Positions 18,660-31,800 are shown, counted from the first letter of the stretch. The stretch: DNA of 64,000 bases from Vandiemenella viatica (GCA_031002005.1 CM061921.1:172306935-172370934), one strand, 5' to 3'. Numbers and translations: made by a program. The notes: a model not told the origin generated them from the sequence alone.

Positions 18660-19430
18660 TTTTTAATGATGATTTTTTTTTATTTAACACTGGGTATAGT
18701 TTGTGTAATCTGGCATAATCTTGGTTTATTTTATTATTGATGTGTATGTTACACGTTAACCGCCTGTCAAGGTCGACTCCGAGGTATTTAATTCATTGAT
18801 CATCCGAATTGCATGCAATTTTATTGGCCATGATTTTTATCGCCGGCGGGTTTAGTGGACGTCTCAGTGTTAACATTTCGGCGTGACATTTTCCGAAGTT
18901 TAGAGATATACGCCAGCGATTTAACCATTCAGTTAATTGTGTAACAGCTTCCTGAAGGTAACTGCGTGCGATGTGGATCTGAAGTTTATTTGACTGTGTA
19001 TATTACAGTCGAGGTATATGCGAAGTTGAAATGTCTGACGTGTATATGATAAATAAGATGGGCCCTTAAACAGACCCCTATGGGACTCTTGCAGTTACTG
19101 GTCGTGCTGTGCATATTTTTGTGCCCACTCTTGCACTGAAGGTTTAGTTTCTAAGATTTTATGCAAATATTGAGGTATTCCTGTAATTTTAACTCCAGTA
19201 TGGCATAATTTATCAAATACTTTAGAAACATCGAGAAAAGGAGCCAGAGAGTTCAGGTTCAAAGACCCTTTGACGTCTTCAACCAGGCTTAGTATATTGT
19301 GTGAGGTTGAGTGCATCGGGTGAAATCCAAATGGATATAGCGAGATAGTTCCCGTAGCATCGGAGAAGGAAGTTAGCGGCTTCCGTATTATCTTTTCTAG
19401 TAATTTTTACAAAGTTGGGAGTCAGCTTAA
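18660..19430 (-). pseudogene. Jockey-type LINE reverse transcriptase fragment
   Basis: Minus-strand reading passes through several frames: LFLDVSKVFDK followed by GIPQYLHKILE (upper part), a GPILFIIY-like segment, then TQLTEWLNRWRISLNFGKCH, MLTLRRPLNPP and YLGVDLDRRLT. These are RT blocks 3 through the thumb in order. Stops and frame changes are frequent and the catalytic FADD block is lost. The clade is inferred from the style of the LNFGK and YLGV blocks. Confidence 0.75.
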
Positions 19431-22325
19431 ATAATAGTAAAAGGAAGGTAAAAGGTGTTTAAGTGTGTGCCACTGTGTATATCTCTCTGTTTATAGTGAA
19501 TCACAGATGTAAACATTATGATGACGGGTTTAATTCCCTATAGCCCTCTTGATTAATAGTCCTCGCCACTATAGTAGGTATTGAAAGGGTGGTAATACTG
19601 TGATTGAGGTGCTGAATGTCAAACTATCAATCATATAGATTAAATCAGTTTGATTTTCTCTCAGACATTTGTAACGTGATTTAGTATAAATCTCTCCATT
19701 AATACACTAAACACTGTTTGGTCTGAAATTTTTACACATCACACTAGTGGCCCGGTACTTCAGTGGACCCAGCATTTGAATCTACGTGGGGAAAAAAAAT
19801 TACCTGCAGAGATCACTCTTGTTGTGACAGCCTGGTGGTAAATGCATGCTTTTCGAGATTGATTTGTAGCCTTTAACCCTGTTAGTTGTACGTCAATACG
19901 CTCGTATTCAAAGTAATGTGTGAGACAGAGAAAATTTGCCACACATATAAAAACTTTTCTTATCTCATGACCATTATCGACTATTAAAGGTATGCGTGTT
20001 GTGGCATGGGATTTCATAAAGTGCAAGGATACAAATGTATAGATTTAAGAGAAGAGAAACATATGAACATTGGTTACAGCGTACAAAACACACATTGCTG
20101 GATTGCTGTTGTGTTTTGTCGCAAGTGATTGATTGGTATTTTAGACAAAGTACAGATAAGGGCCCTCAATTTGTGATTGCTTGCCACAATTCTTACGAAA
20201 TAATAACAGAAATTTTACGTTGATTGTTCTGGTGCAGACATATGACGTAAGTTTGAACTTGGTGGCAAAAATTACGAGTGCGATGAAATATTTCATACCA
20301 ATTATAGGAGAGACAGGATTATAGAAATAAGGTGTCGTACTGATGCTTATACGAATTCTTTCTCCCATTGTTAGTATCGATGAGTTTTTCCATGGTCTTA
20401 TTTTAAACTTTGATTTTTACAGAAGGGTTAGCAAATAGGCTTGAAAAAATTTCAGGCTGATTGGTTTGTCATCAGTGGAAGGTAAATTGATGGAGATATT
20501 GACATGTAATCAAATGTCTTTAGGGATAGAAACTGGTTTTCAAATCTGTAAATTAGCTTTAGTTTAGGAGCTCTTAATTCATCGTGGTTACATTCACCAG
20601 TAAACTCCTACAATACCTCTTTGACTTTAAAAAGTGGCTGTGTTCTCGCTCTGTTTCATTGCACCTAATTTAACACATCCTTTAAAATACATGGAATATA
20701 GGCGAAACTCGTGAGCTATCACTAAAGCAGTTAACTATTATATTGGTTCTTAACGAATCCAACGTGATGTGGAAAAGTGAGTATGATTCCCGGCTCTTCT
20801 TCGGAGAATGAATTTATAATGTCTCGCTGCTTCGATGAACGGAATTTATGGTTTTCCCTTCCTTTGACGGTGACTGAATTTTTATGTCTGTATGCTTCAT
20901 TGAACGGATTTTACTCAGTGATGGGTTTCTGAGGCTATGAATTTTGAAAGGAATAATGTATGTGTGGTGTTGCTATACTTTATTGCAAGTAAACACGATA
21001 ATTTCATGAAATTAATACTAAACAGGTACTCAAAGACAGCTTCATTGATATTATACCTTTCCAAATACCTGAGTTAATGACTTTGCCCGTTTAGGCCTTT
21101 AATACATTTTAAAGGAAATATTTCTGCTTTTCAATCGTCTAGAACTTATTTTTTTATTCAATTACAACAAATCGAGTTGGTTCCATACTCTCTTAGTGTG
21201 GAAACTAAAATTTTAATTTTCGTTTTGAAAATACGTAATGTTGACGAGTTGGAACGTCTTTCTCAATGATATAACAAATATTTTTCTCGAATGGTTCTTG
21301 TCCATTTGGAGGCATGACAAACAGGCTTTAAAAAATGACAGACAATTGGTTCGACATCAGTAGAATGAAAATTGTTGAAAAGATTGATATGTAATCACAT
21401 CAGAAAATGTCTATAAGGAAAGAAACTGGATTTCACATCCGCAACTTTCCTTAAGGCAATGATACTAATTTGAAGCTAATTTAGTGGTTAAATTTAAGAT
21501 AAATTGGGCATGGAAGTACTTGGGGAACGCTATCATACAGACACCGAAATAGTTCTACAAGCTTTCGACACTAATAAACATCGACGGGTATAGCAAAATA
21601 TTTCTCCACCCTTAAAGCTTGTTAAATAGCTGTCACATTTCGCAACCATGACCGAGGGCATGTTGGGATACGCTGCCGTATAGCGACAACCCCGGACTAC
21701 GCTCTGGTGTGTCACTGCCACCGGGTGACAGTTATGCATGTTGCCGCGGCAGGTTATCGCGCGTGTCGCAACAGATGCCTCGGCGGCTTAGCAAATACCT
21801 TCATGTCAAAACCCGTGAAAACACGCCTGCCACCCTGGGCAGTGGAATACTCAGTGTAAGTCAAGGAGAGTAGAACTAGCTTTCCCTCTTATTGCGAAAT
21901 GGAATTTCTTTAGCCTCTCTTTGGCCGGCGCATGCGCAGATGAAGTTTCTCGTGCCGTCTAGCGGTGTGACGTCATACGAGCTTGGCCGCCATTGGTCCA
22001 CTCGAATCGCCCGTGATAGTGATGTAGGACGCAATTGATCAATTTTGAATCGCCCGCCAACCGGATGCAACGTCACAGAGGGAGGTGAAAAACTGGAAGG
22101 TAAGCCACCTTTACAATGAGAAATACTTATTAAATTTGTTAAATATTCGCTAGTGTCTAGTGGTTCCTGCAACACTCGTCGTGTCCTTCTACTGCAGCAT
22201 TGTCTTGCTGGCATTACGGCTAGCGTAATCGTCCATGGTTTCCGCATGGAATGGTCATTTGGGTAATCGCATCCTACTGTCACTTCAGACTCTGGATTTT
22301 CTATCGTCTCTCAACACCTCTGTTC
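19431..22325. other. No recognised gene; one diverged sequence repeated about 880 bp apart
   Basis: The stretches at about 20430-20570 and 21320-21460 share an ordered series of words (GACATGTAATC or GATATGTAATC, then TAGGGATAGAAACTGG or AAGGAAAGAAACTGG), so they are old copies of one repeat. At 21925-21975 a short GC-rich segment has the NRF-1-like palindrome GCGCATGCGC and one TGACGTCA. Nothing else is supported. Confidence 0.4.
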
Positions 22326-22329
22326 TGGG

Positions 22330-22460
22330 CAACCAGATGTTGCCAAAGGAGATGAAGAATGCAATTTTGGTCCCTGTCGACAATGCTGGTAGGGATCACT
22401 TCCTCTCACAACAATATCAACTCATTAGCTTGTTACACGCAATCAGCAAGTACTCCCCGC
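22330..22460 (+). pseudogene. Small LINE reverse transcriptase fragment
   Basis: The reading MLPKEMKNAILVPVDNAGRD followed by QQYQLISLLHAISK matches the first conserved RT blocks of Jockey-type LINEs (WK-x-A-x-V-x-x-I-x-KPGKD, then P-x-x-YRPISLL). No further RT domain follows. The frame around it (22235-22654) is not a gene of its own. Confidence 0.6.
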
Positions 22461-22908
22461 AGGGGCCTGGTATAGGTTTGGCGTACTCACGGTACCCGAG
22501 ATGGAAACTTGTGAGTGCCGCGCGTTTCCCACACCCTAAGCAGCTTGCATTTTTCAACGATCACTTTAGGGCGCACGGTGGAACTTTGTGTGTCGAGGCG
22601 AATTGGGATCTTGGTTTAATTGCCCCGATAACGAGGCGGTACAAACCACTATAAAAACAACCCCTAACCTCAAGGTGAGTAACGTGCCGAGGAAGTAAAT
22701 GGGTGGTGAGGCAATCTAATTGCTAGTGTACAACCTCAGTGGCATCTGCTTCAACCCTGTTCTATTAGGCTTGGCGGCGTGATTCAGGGGTTCCACGCTA
22801 CTCCTCCAGACTCGTGGGATAAAATCTGAAATATATATATATAATAATTCCACTACCTGCGGCGCGGGTGAGTCACAGGGTATTCTAAACGCCTAATTAC
22901 TTGGTTAG

Positions 22909-24110
22909 CGGTTGAGGGATGAAAACTCTTCGCTAGAGAAATCAGAACTGAATAACAGGAAGGATTATCTCATAGATAAGGCCTCAGTTATAGTGTCAAG
23001 AAAGAAAGGATCCTTTGAAAAGGTGTCTCCTTTCCATATACAGAAAGGGTTAGAGGATATTGCTGGGACAATTAAAACAGTCAAAATACTGATGAATGAC
23101 CTGATGGAAACATCTACCAGCAACCAAGTTGTCCTACTTCTTAGGTATGAGACTCTCGAGGAGTTTGCTATAAAATGCGAACTCCATAAAACTCTAAATT
23201 CTAGAAAGACGTCATCACCTGCTTGAATCTGATCGATTTAGAGAACGAGGAACTCCTTAAAGTGTGGAAATCAGAACAAGAGGTTGAGGTTCTTCAGATC
23301 ACAAGAAGGGTGAATGGCAGATTCGAAAAGATTGCAACCATCTTCCCGAAATTCGATACTCCGACGTTGCAGAAGTAGATAAAGGAAGGATATCTAAATT
23401 TGAACGTTCGTCCGTATGTACCGTACCCGATGCTGTGATTCAAGTGCCAGCAGTTCGGGTATACGATGGTGACGTGCAAGGTCAACCTCACCTGTGGGAA
23501 ATGTGAACTGGCGGCACATGAGCGGGGTGCTGGCTGCACCCTACCACAGGTTTGCCTCAACTTCTTCGAGTCACATCCAGACTGGAACAGGGAGTCGAGT
23601 GAATCTGGAAGATAAAAAGATACGGGAGTAAATCAAGAAGCGAATACCGTAAGGGTCGCGAAAACGTTATCAACTCCCGTCAGGAAAGAAAGGGTTTCTA
23701 TCGAGACTTACGTTGCAGACATGAACACAAGTACAACAAGCTCATGTCAATATAAATGTGGCGCAAAAGCCACTAGAATTATAACACCCAATAACGCGAA
23801 TGTCGGTAGCAGCACGCCTGACACCCCGACTACTTAAACAAAAGGTTCAGAAGTTCAAGCAGAATTAGCACAGCTTCCTTTGCGATATCTGCAACTGTAG
23901 GACCTTCTACTACAGCAGCAGTAGCGCCTGCAGAGGAAACAAAAAGCTGGCAACGGATGGCATACAGTGCAAAAAGTTAGGGATCCGAAATTTAAACATA
24001 CGGACCCAACTATGTTTGTGAAGTCCCCTTCCTCTTCTCCTCCCTGAAAAACTACTAAAGAAATGAGAGGGCAAATGCCTTCCCGGAAAGAACATTAGCA
24101 AGTCTTCTAG
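22909..24110 (+). pseudogene. LINE ORF1 (gag-like, zinc-knuckle) pseudogene
   Basis: The first frame (22912-23226) contains FEKVSPFHIQKGLEDIAGT, the N-terminal block of Jockey-type ORF1 proteins that coat element RNA. Shifted frames then give NLIDLENEELL and FKCQQFGYTMVTCKVNLTCG with CGKCELAAHERGAGC, that is two CCHC zinc knuckles (about 23430-23540), followed by a Ser/Thr/Ala-rich tail. At least three frame changes and several stops are present. No RT follows, so this is a 3'-deleted or rearranged copy. Confidence 0.75.
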
Positions 24111-24802
24111 GCTTTCTTACAATCTGATCCGTCTTCGGACCTTAAACCAAAGACGAAGAGATGCTGGTGGACGAACTTGGTCTCGTCCCCAAACTGTCAC
24201 CGTCCGAGTACCCAACTGAACCGTGGTGGGTGAAATTAGGTAGCTAGGATAACACCCATCAACGGTTTTCAGGCTCACAAAGAGTGCTCTAACCTCTCGG
24301 GTGGGTGATGACAAATCACAGCGCAATGGTACGGTTATTTGTAGCTACTTCTTTATTTGCGACCCATCTGTACGCCGCACCATTTGAGTCAGTTGCCGTG
24401 ACAAGACTGCAAATGTTCACGAAATTGGTTTAAAGGGAAAAGAGTACAATGATACAGATATTCTTATTGTTTTTATCTGGAAATTTCGATGTCCGCAGGT
24501 ATGTTTTTGGTTATTCGTAGATATTTTTGTGCACACTGCTCAAAATCAAATACAAACGATTTAATTAAACATTCTTACTTAATTTTATTTTCATTGATTA
24601 ATAATAAATTAATTGAATTTTTACCTAATATGTACCTACGATTGTTAAGTTTGTACTCGTTTCATTAGTCTTTAATAGATTTTTGATCACGGCCTGAAGA
24701 TTCAGGAACTGGTTGATTTTAACTATTTTGTGCAGAGTGGTATTGGATGAAGTTTAACTTTTATCCACTTGTGAGTTTTTCTGTTTTTTATTTGAGTTCA
24801 AT
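24111..24802. other. No recognised gene
   Basis: AT-rich sequence between the LINE ORF1 remnant and the first exon of the hAT transposase. It may hold the hAT element's left terminus and promoter, but no terminal repeat was identified. Confidence 0.4.
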
Positions 24803-27800
24803 ATGATGGATATTTGGCCCAAAACGGGACACCTCGCAAGTGACAAAAGTGTGGTATCATGTTCACCAGCTGAGTCCACTGAAAATATTTCAGAAGAAGC
24901 GGTTACTGGTTGTTCTGTAAGAAAATTGTACTTACTTAGCTTCATTTATGACCAATCCTTTTAAAATTCAATTCCAATTCTTATAAGGATTTATTTCTTA
25001 TTTTCTATTAATATTTATTTAATGTTGTTGTTGGTTGTTATTAATGTTTGTTAATATGTTCCAGGGTATGGAAAATACGGAAGACTCTTATCCTGGGCAT
25101 GACCAACAAAGTACACCAATCAACAATGGGGCTGAACCCCAGGAGAGAAATACTTTAAAGCAGAGGAAATATGACGAATCCTATTTATTCCTATAGAAAT
25201 TGCTGAAAGTCCGGATGTACAATGCGTTATTTACATCAAAACTCTGTTTGATAGCCCATGGTACCTGCAATGCTTAAACGACACCTTGAAACCAACTACC
25301 CGCAATTGAGGGAAAAAAAGCTTAAGTGTTTTTGAAAGTCAAAAAGTACATAAAACTGGCGTGGCTGTTTTAGGCAGATATGTAAAAGCAGATAATGAAA
25401 ACGCAACTGAAACAGCACATTTCTGCTAAGTTATAGAATTGTTAGTGCTGGTAAACCAAACGCGATTGCAGAGAGTTAAATAAGACCATGTATAACAGAA
25501 ATCATCAGCTGCGTACTCGGAGAAGACGCAGCGAAGAAAGTTGCAGCAGTTCAGTGATCCAACAATAGAGTCCTTAAGATGTCAGACCACATTGAAGATG
25601 AATTAATTTGTAGATTCAATAACAGTGAGACGTAAGCAATTTAAAATGGACGAAAGTACTGATTTCGCAAGGCTTTCAATACTGCTGGTTTTCCAGAGAT
25701 ACACCTTCGGAGGATGTATTCAAGAAGATTTGTTTCTTTGTACATATTTGGAGACCAACGCAACTGGAGGAGAAAATTTAGTCATTGAAAGGTGTATGAG
25801 TAAACACCATGTGTAACCGACTTAAAAAAATAAAAAAGAGAAGGTTCTCAATTATTTTTTTCCGAATATTCAGCGATATTTACCCATTTAAAAACCGATT
25901 TAAATGAATTTTTTTAGTGGATAGAGTATACCTCCAAAGTGGTCCCATATGATTTTCATTGAGAAACCACCCCTTCTACGCCTTTACACCTCTTAATTTT
26001 TATACAAACCCACATTATTTATCCGATTTCAATCGAACTTTGGAAATGGATAGTCAAAAATAAAGAAAAAAATATTGTCAACGTTTGGTTTGAAAAACTG
26101 AACTCCTCTCCCCCTATCCAAACGATTAATTTTCTTCAATGTTCTTTCTAAAAAGCTACAGTCAACACCGTTTGAACGATTACTACCCCAAGGTTTCATG
26201 TTGTGAAAACCAATTAAAAACTCTATATTTTCTGCATGATGCCGGAACAAACAGATCTATTCCAGAGACAAATTTGTGTAGGCTATATGGTATGTATTAA
26301 TGCCCAGATGTTACATCTTTCGAACATCGATGAGCAGCTTTAACAGATGTCATGATTAGTTTGAAACACACCCTTTACCAAAAGTGACATTCCTTAACAC
26401 ATCATCAAATTTACCCCGTTCTGGAAGTTATTTGGGTATATAAAGACAGATTTTGTTTTTAAAGCAAGCGCCTTAACCACTGAGCTACCAGGAAATTCGC
26501 AAAATAAGAACTGCTGCGGGGTATTTAAAATACAAAACAAACTATAATACCACTAAAAATTTAAAAATAAAATAATTGTTTAAAAAAATAAAAACCGGCT
26601 TCAAAAAAACTACATTAAAATTTTTAAAGTAATTTTATACCCTACTATTAAGAATGCAAATCTAAATGGACAATATTTTACTTTTACTGTTATTGAAATT
26701 TTTCTATTTATTAGTTATTTTTGGAGTCGGTGCCAGCCAAAGCAAGAAAAACTACAGGATAAAAATAATATTTAATAACAATAATAGATAAAAAATCGTG
26801 TTACTGCTTACCTACAATTAATGCTAGACTCATGTTTCAACAATACTGAAACATTTAGATGATACGCCGATATTATACTAACTGTGAAGCGTTTACTGCA
26901 TGATGCAGCCTACCAACTGATACTGTAGCGCCAGAGATATTCCAGGATGACCAACAAGTCCGAGCCAAAGATTAAAACACTTAATTTAGTTCCCTAAGCT
27001 GTTTCCCCCAATAACACTTTCTGCCTCACGACATGCTGTAAAATATTTGGAATGTTTGTTCATAGTCTCCATTTCGTCTCGAACACCAAATTAAGTTCAG
27101 TAATTCGATCTTCTCGATGTGACAGCTGGTGCCGACTCCAAAAATAACTTATTAATGTAAACATTTCAATAATAGCAATTTAAATATTTTCCATTAATAT
27201 TTACTTTCTTGTAAGCAAGATATAATGTTATTTTAAAATTTGTAGTGTGCTTTTCTTGAAGGCGGTTTTTATTTATTTTTTACCAATAATTTTTTATTGG
27301 AGCAAATGTATTGACGTGTGCAACTATGACCGGCAAAATAAAAGGAATTGTAAGAAGAATAAAGAATGTTGTTCTTGAATACAGTAGCATTCACTGCTTT
27401 TTACATCTACATGTTCTTGTCACGAAGGAAATGCCATCTAACTTAAAGGAAGTTCTCGATCAAGCTGTACCAGTTGTTAATTACGTTAAATCACGTCCAC
27501 TCCAGTCGAGGCTTTTTTTAAGAAACGTGTGAAGATGTACTAAGTCAGCATCAATCTCTTCTTTAATACACGGAAGTAAGATGGCTTTCGAGAGGAAAGG
27601 TTTTATCAAGATTATTTGAATTGCTCAACGAGCTTAAGATATTCTTGAGCGAACAACCCATTCTTATATCCATTAATACTCTCCTTGAACAATTGCAGGA
27701 AGAGCAATGGCTGATGAAATTGACTTATTTTGACGATATATTCGATAAACGCAAGATAATCTGCAAGTTGTAACAGGGAAGAACCGCAACCACGTTTACA

Positions 27801-28340
27801 ATAAGAGACATAATAGCTTCACTTAAAAACAAACTTGTCTTCTCGTTCAAACGTATTGAACAGAAAATTTACAAATGTTTTACTCTTTTAAATGACTTTC
27901 TGGAAGAAAATGAATGTGGAAAAAATGCATGAACATTTTATTAACCTTTAAAAATCCTTGAATGAGTATATCCCCGAGAAGTTACAGAGGATTGACTGGG
28001 TACAAAATCCATTCACAAATCATAACAAACCATAGATGATAACGGTGTCAGATTACGATAATTTTATGGATACTTAATTCTCATCCCTTCTAAAACAAAA
28101 ATTACAATCAGAAGATTCTAATTCGTATGACTTTTGGTTTGGACTTAAAGATGAATACCCTACAGTCGTTGAGAAGGTTATCATGGCTCTGCTTCCTTTT
28201 GTGACGACTTACCAATGCGACACTGGATTGTCAGCTTACGCTTACACCAAAGACAAGTACAGAAGCAGATTAAATGCAGCTCTAGATCTTCGCGTTAAAT
28301 TGCCACACATTAAACCTAATTTTAGTACCATTACAAGTAT
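24803..28340 (+). pseudogene. Buster/ZBED-type hAT transposase pseudogene, intron-containing, split by an insertion
   Basis: Exon 1 (24803-24916) starts MMDIWPKTGHLASDKS. An intron with GTAAG donor and CAG acceptor (24917-25064) is followed in frame by GMENTEDSYPGHDQQS and KQRKYDESYLF, the lead into a BED zinc finger. Later frames give FKMDESTDFARLSILLVFQRY and EDLFLCTYLETNATGGEN (up to 25815). The gene is resumed after a 1.5-kb insertion with MTGKIKGIVRRIKN, SSIHCFLHLHVL, TEVRWLSRGKVLSRLFELL and, near the end, FWFGLKDEYPTVVEKVIMAL with KYRSRL. This order matches ZBED5-like/Buster hAT transposases, including the region with catalytic Asp residues. Many stops and frame changes make it inactive. 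Confidence 0.8.
25816..27297. mobile_element. Composite insertion with long inverted arms inside the hAT gene
   Basis: It interrupts the transposase between the MSKHHV and CIDVCA/MTGKIKG segments. The left part (25816-26200) begins TAACCGACTT and belongs to the same repeat as 40681-41582 (GAAGGTTCTCAATT, then CTCCAAAGTGGTC, CTGAACTCCTCTCCCCC). The right part has inverted arms of about 180 bp (26565-26745 and 27127-27300), including GTTATTTTTGGAGTCGG and its complement. A tRNA-like 5' half in reverse (26469-26494: A box TAGCTCAGTGG) lies between. No coding region is seen. Confidence 0.6.
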
Positions 28341-28429
28341 ATATGTGAATATATCACGGAAGCGGAAAAAGTTGAGCGCAAAATCAATTGGAAATTTTTG
28401 GAGCAATACATAAAGATGGCATATGGATG

Positions 28430-28690
28430 AAAAGACCAACGAAAGAACTAAACGAACATACAGATAGACTGACAGACATCATCAGAAGACGCAGATGACA
28501 ATTCTATGGACATTTACAGAGAATGAATGATACCAGACTCACAAAGAGGATCTTCGATAGGATAAATGGCTCAGTTAGGAAAACCAATTGGTTCCATGAA
28601 ATAAAAGAGGACTTAAATCATGCAGGGATCAGCAAAGAAATGACAGAGAATATAGACAATTCAGGAACAATGTTATGTGCATAAAATTAT
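28430..28690 (+). pseudogene. 3' end of a LINE ORF
   Basis: The frame reads DIIRRRR, then QFYGHLQRMNDTRLTKRIFD and WFHEIKEDLNHAGI, ending near FRNNV. This Tyr-Gly-His-x-x-RM block with following Lys-Arg-Ile-Phe is typical of the C-terminal tail after the RT domain in several insect LINEs. An A-rich stretch follows (to about 28817). It abuts the end of the hAT gene directly. Confidence 0.6.
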
Positions 28691-29138
28691 AATACAGAAG
28701 GAAACAGGAACAAATGGACAGAAAAAAAGGAAACAGGAAAACAGTGAACGTATGAATTAGTTTTCGGAAGAGAAAAGAAGGAAGACAGATACAAAAAAAA
28801 AAAACAAAAAAAAAAAACTGTATAATCATTAATAATTTGAGTTTAAACACTGTACCCAAGGGCAATAATTATTAATAATAATAAATATGTGAAAAAATTT
28901 CATTCTTCACATTAAATAGTTACGTTGTATTATCTTGTACAATATATGTTTTTTATTATTTTCATTTGCAATATTTTCTTTCAAATCAAACATGAACAAT
29001 TTCAAACTACAAGGTACACTCACTTTTGTTGTTATAAAAATGGCGATCCACCCTTAAAAAGTATGATCAATTAGAATATGGAGCAACTGGTTAGATGTAT
29101 TTAGAAAATACAAATAAGTGCCATCCGTTCTGTGACCG

Positions 29139-29431
29139 CAGGGGCGGATCCAGGATTTTGTTTTGGGGGGGGGGGGCTTGAGCGGACTTTGGTTTGGGGG
29201 GGGGGGCTTGGCTTGAGTGAATTTTGGTTCAGAGGGCTTGCGTTCAGTGGATTTTGGTTTTGGGGGGGGGGGCTTGAGTCGGGAAAAAGGTAGTATTTAT
29301 AGCCTCCTCGGGCCTCAAATCCGTAGAGCTAAAAAAAAAGGTCTCAAAACTACAATGTCAGGGGCGGACCTCGATACGTTTGGGGGGGGGGGCTTGAGCA
29401 CCCTAGCCCCCCCCCCCTGGATCCGCCCCTG
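29139..29431. mobile_element. 293-bp hAT-type MITE with poly-G blocks
   Basis: Terminal inverted repeats CAGGGGCGGATCCAGG and CCTGGATCCGCCCCTG. The 8-bp target duplication TGTGACCG occurs at 29131-29138 and 29432-29439, which is diagnostic of the hAT superfamily. Inside are four to five copies of a unit with 9-12 consecutive G followed by CTTGAGC. Too short to encode a transposase. Confidence 0.92.
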
Positions 29432-29439
29432 TGTGACCG

Positions 29440-31800
29440 TGTTTAGGATACACTTCATTTGAGGTTAGACTAGTATTGTATTGCAGACAGGTAGTTAGTT
29501 TACATTTGAATTCATATCCAACCATACGAGCATCCACTTACATTTATCACACTTGTCACCCACAAATCTGTGAATTGCAGAGTATGGATAAAGATGTACA
29601 TTAAGGCACATAAACAGATTTATGGAACTCTGAAAGAAGGCTGAATACGGTAATTGAAATTGTGTCGCAAGTAGATGAGTCTTGTAACTTCACGCTTGAA
29701 ATTCTATTTGATGGTTCTGATTTTGACTTGCTGTACAAATCAAATTACTTGGCGTGTTGAAAAACTGAATTGTGCATATAAAGTACAAAAAAACAACTTG
29801 TATAACGTTTCATTTCGTATGTATATGATCTTAAAAAAAATCACATTCGCATGTTAAGATGTAATCTAATTGTCCGAAAATGAAAAGGAAAATATTCATA
29901 CTTTGTGCATGTGATTGGTGGTTTGTAAGACAGCAATAAACATAGAAAAATAAATATTAATAAAATATTTTGGATTGTATAACATCAATTTCTACTAGTT
30001 TAAAAATTTGTGGTAGCATAACTATCTTTTTTTTTCCTTTGCCTGAGTAACGAAATGGAACGGTTCTTCTCATTTATCCTTTAATTTAATAACCTCTACA
30101 CTACTGGGCACGTAGTTAACAACAACAATAATTTGAATTTTGACAATGTAACTCTCCTTCAACGCCCAGTTAAAGACCACATGTAAAAAGTCCTGCTGAA
30201 TTAATAAATAACTGAACATTTTTGCTTAAGTACAGATCCTAGCTAATGTTCAGTGAAAATATTAATTGGAACTCAACGTATATGATCCATAAATCTCGAA
30301 AGTGTACAAAGTTAAAATGTCTTTCTGGTGTGGCAGTATCGCAGAGTATAATGGGAACGTGTGTAGACTGGGGCTGGTGCCAAGAAACAGCAAGAAATCG
30401 ATGTGGCAACTAGCAGCACAAGTGAAGCGGGGATTGTCTCGTTCTGGGAGCACAATACGACTCTCGGACCGATCGCCTCACAACGCACAGAAAGAAGACG
30501 TATTTTACCAAATGTAATGGGCCTGAGAATCTCTTCTTTGTGTGCAATAGAAGTAAAGTTAGCTTATGGAGAAATAATCCCGCCAACAGCCACCTCTTAC
30601 TCAAGCTGGTTGGATATTTATCTTGTAGAAGCGAGTCTTCTTTCTTCTGGCGGCTTGACTTTCGACCTGCTTACCTGTGCCGTAAGCTAGACTGCAACTT
30701 CCCAGAAGAGCCATAGCCGCAAACAGTAGTAACTTCAAAGTCAACGGCAATTTCTTTCATCCCATTACAGGTAGTATTTGCATATATTTCGTGCATACAC
30801 GTCCAGGAGATAACTGCTATATTTTTAATTCTCTAAATGCTACAGCCATCACCGAAATGCTGTACACGCATATCCACAAAATTTTAAATGGTATGAAGGC
30901 ACTTGGTATTTGAAATAAATTGACTGTAATAAAGCTATAATATGCTACAATACTTGCATCTAATGATAATTCAAATAATAATCATCCTAATATGAAATTC
31001 TGTGCTGAACAGCCTGGTTAGAGCCTGATACTAACATGATTAATAGGCGAGCAAAGTGGGCCCTTATATTAGGCGTCGATTTTTATATTTTTGTGTCACA
31101 TTTTTTTAAAAAACTACTTCACGTCTAGACGTGAAATTGATCATAATAATTCAAAGTCATCTCTAGACATGTCATCAATCATTATAATTCTAAAAAATAA
31201 ATTAATTTCAATAATTTTTATTATTTTTGTTAGTAATAATCATGCATATAATAATAAGTTAAGTGCTGCCATCTGCCAGATACGTGCCGCCAACTGTGTG
31301 TGTGTGTGTGTTTTTTTTTTTTAATTGAATCAAAAACCACGTTGCTGCAAACTGAACTATTGACAGAATATTACTAAATAATTAAATTATATGTACAAAA
31401 TAAAACACTCCACAGGGAGATTTTGAAAATTGTTGAATGGGAGAAATATGATTCCACCTAACCGAAACATACCAAAAATACATGGAGCTCGGTAATTTAG
31501 TGAAGTGAAACACAAGAACCACAAAAATGTTAGTTAAAACGAGATATCTTACCATACAATTCAATCAGAAATAGAGGCCTCAACAACAGTGCCTGCATTT
31601 AAAGCTCCACGGCCAAGGTCACCGAGCCACTGATTAAACTATCGACTCTTTCAGTTGGTAAAGTGTCTCAATAAAAGGTGTTATCATAATCTTATGTTCA
31701 TAAAAATATTAAGTGTTCTTCTGTATTATTCCCCTCTCATCTCGAATGCCCAGTACTGAGTTATAATTACTTCTCTGTCAGCCGCTCATAGAAAAGTATA
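29440..31800. other. No recognised gene
   Basis: AT-rich sequence. Overlapping frames at 30302-30690 are unassigned and have opposite-strand competitors of equal length. A (GT)n plus poly-T tract lies at about 31295-31322. The segment 28818-29130 before the MITE is likewise featureless. Confidence 0.4.

Noticed and set aside
26465..26500. tRNA gene on the minus strand
   Set aside because: Only the 5' half with an A box (TAGCTCAGTGG) is present, inside a composite repeat insertion.
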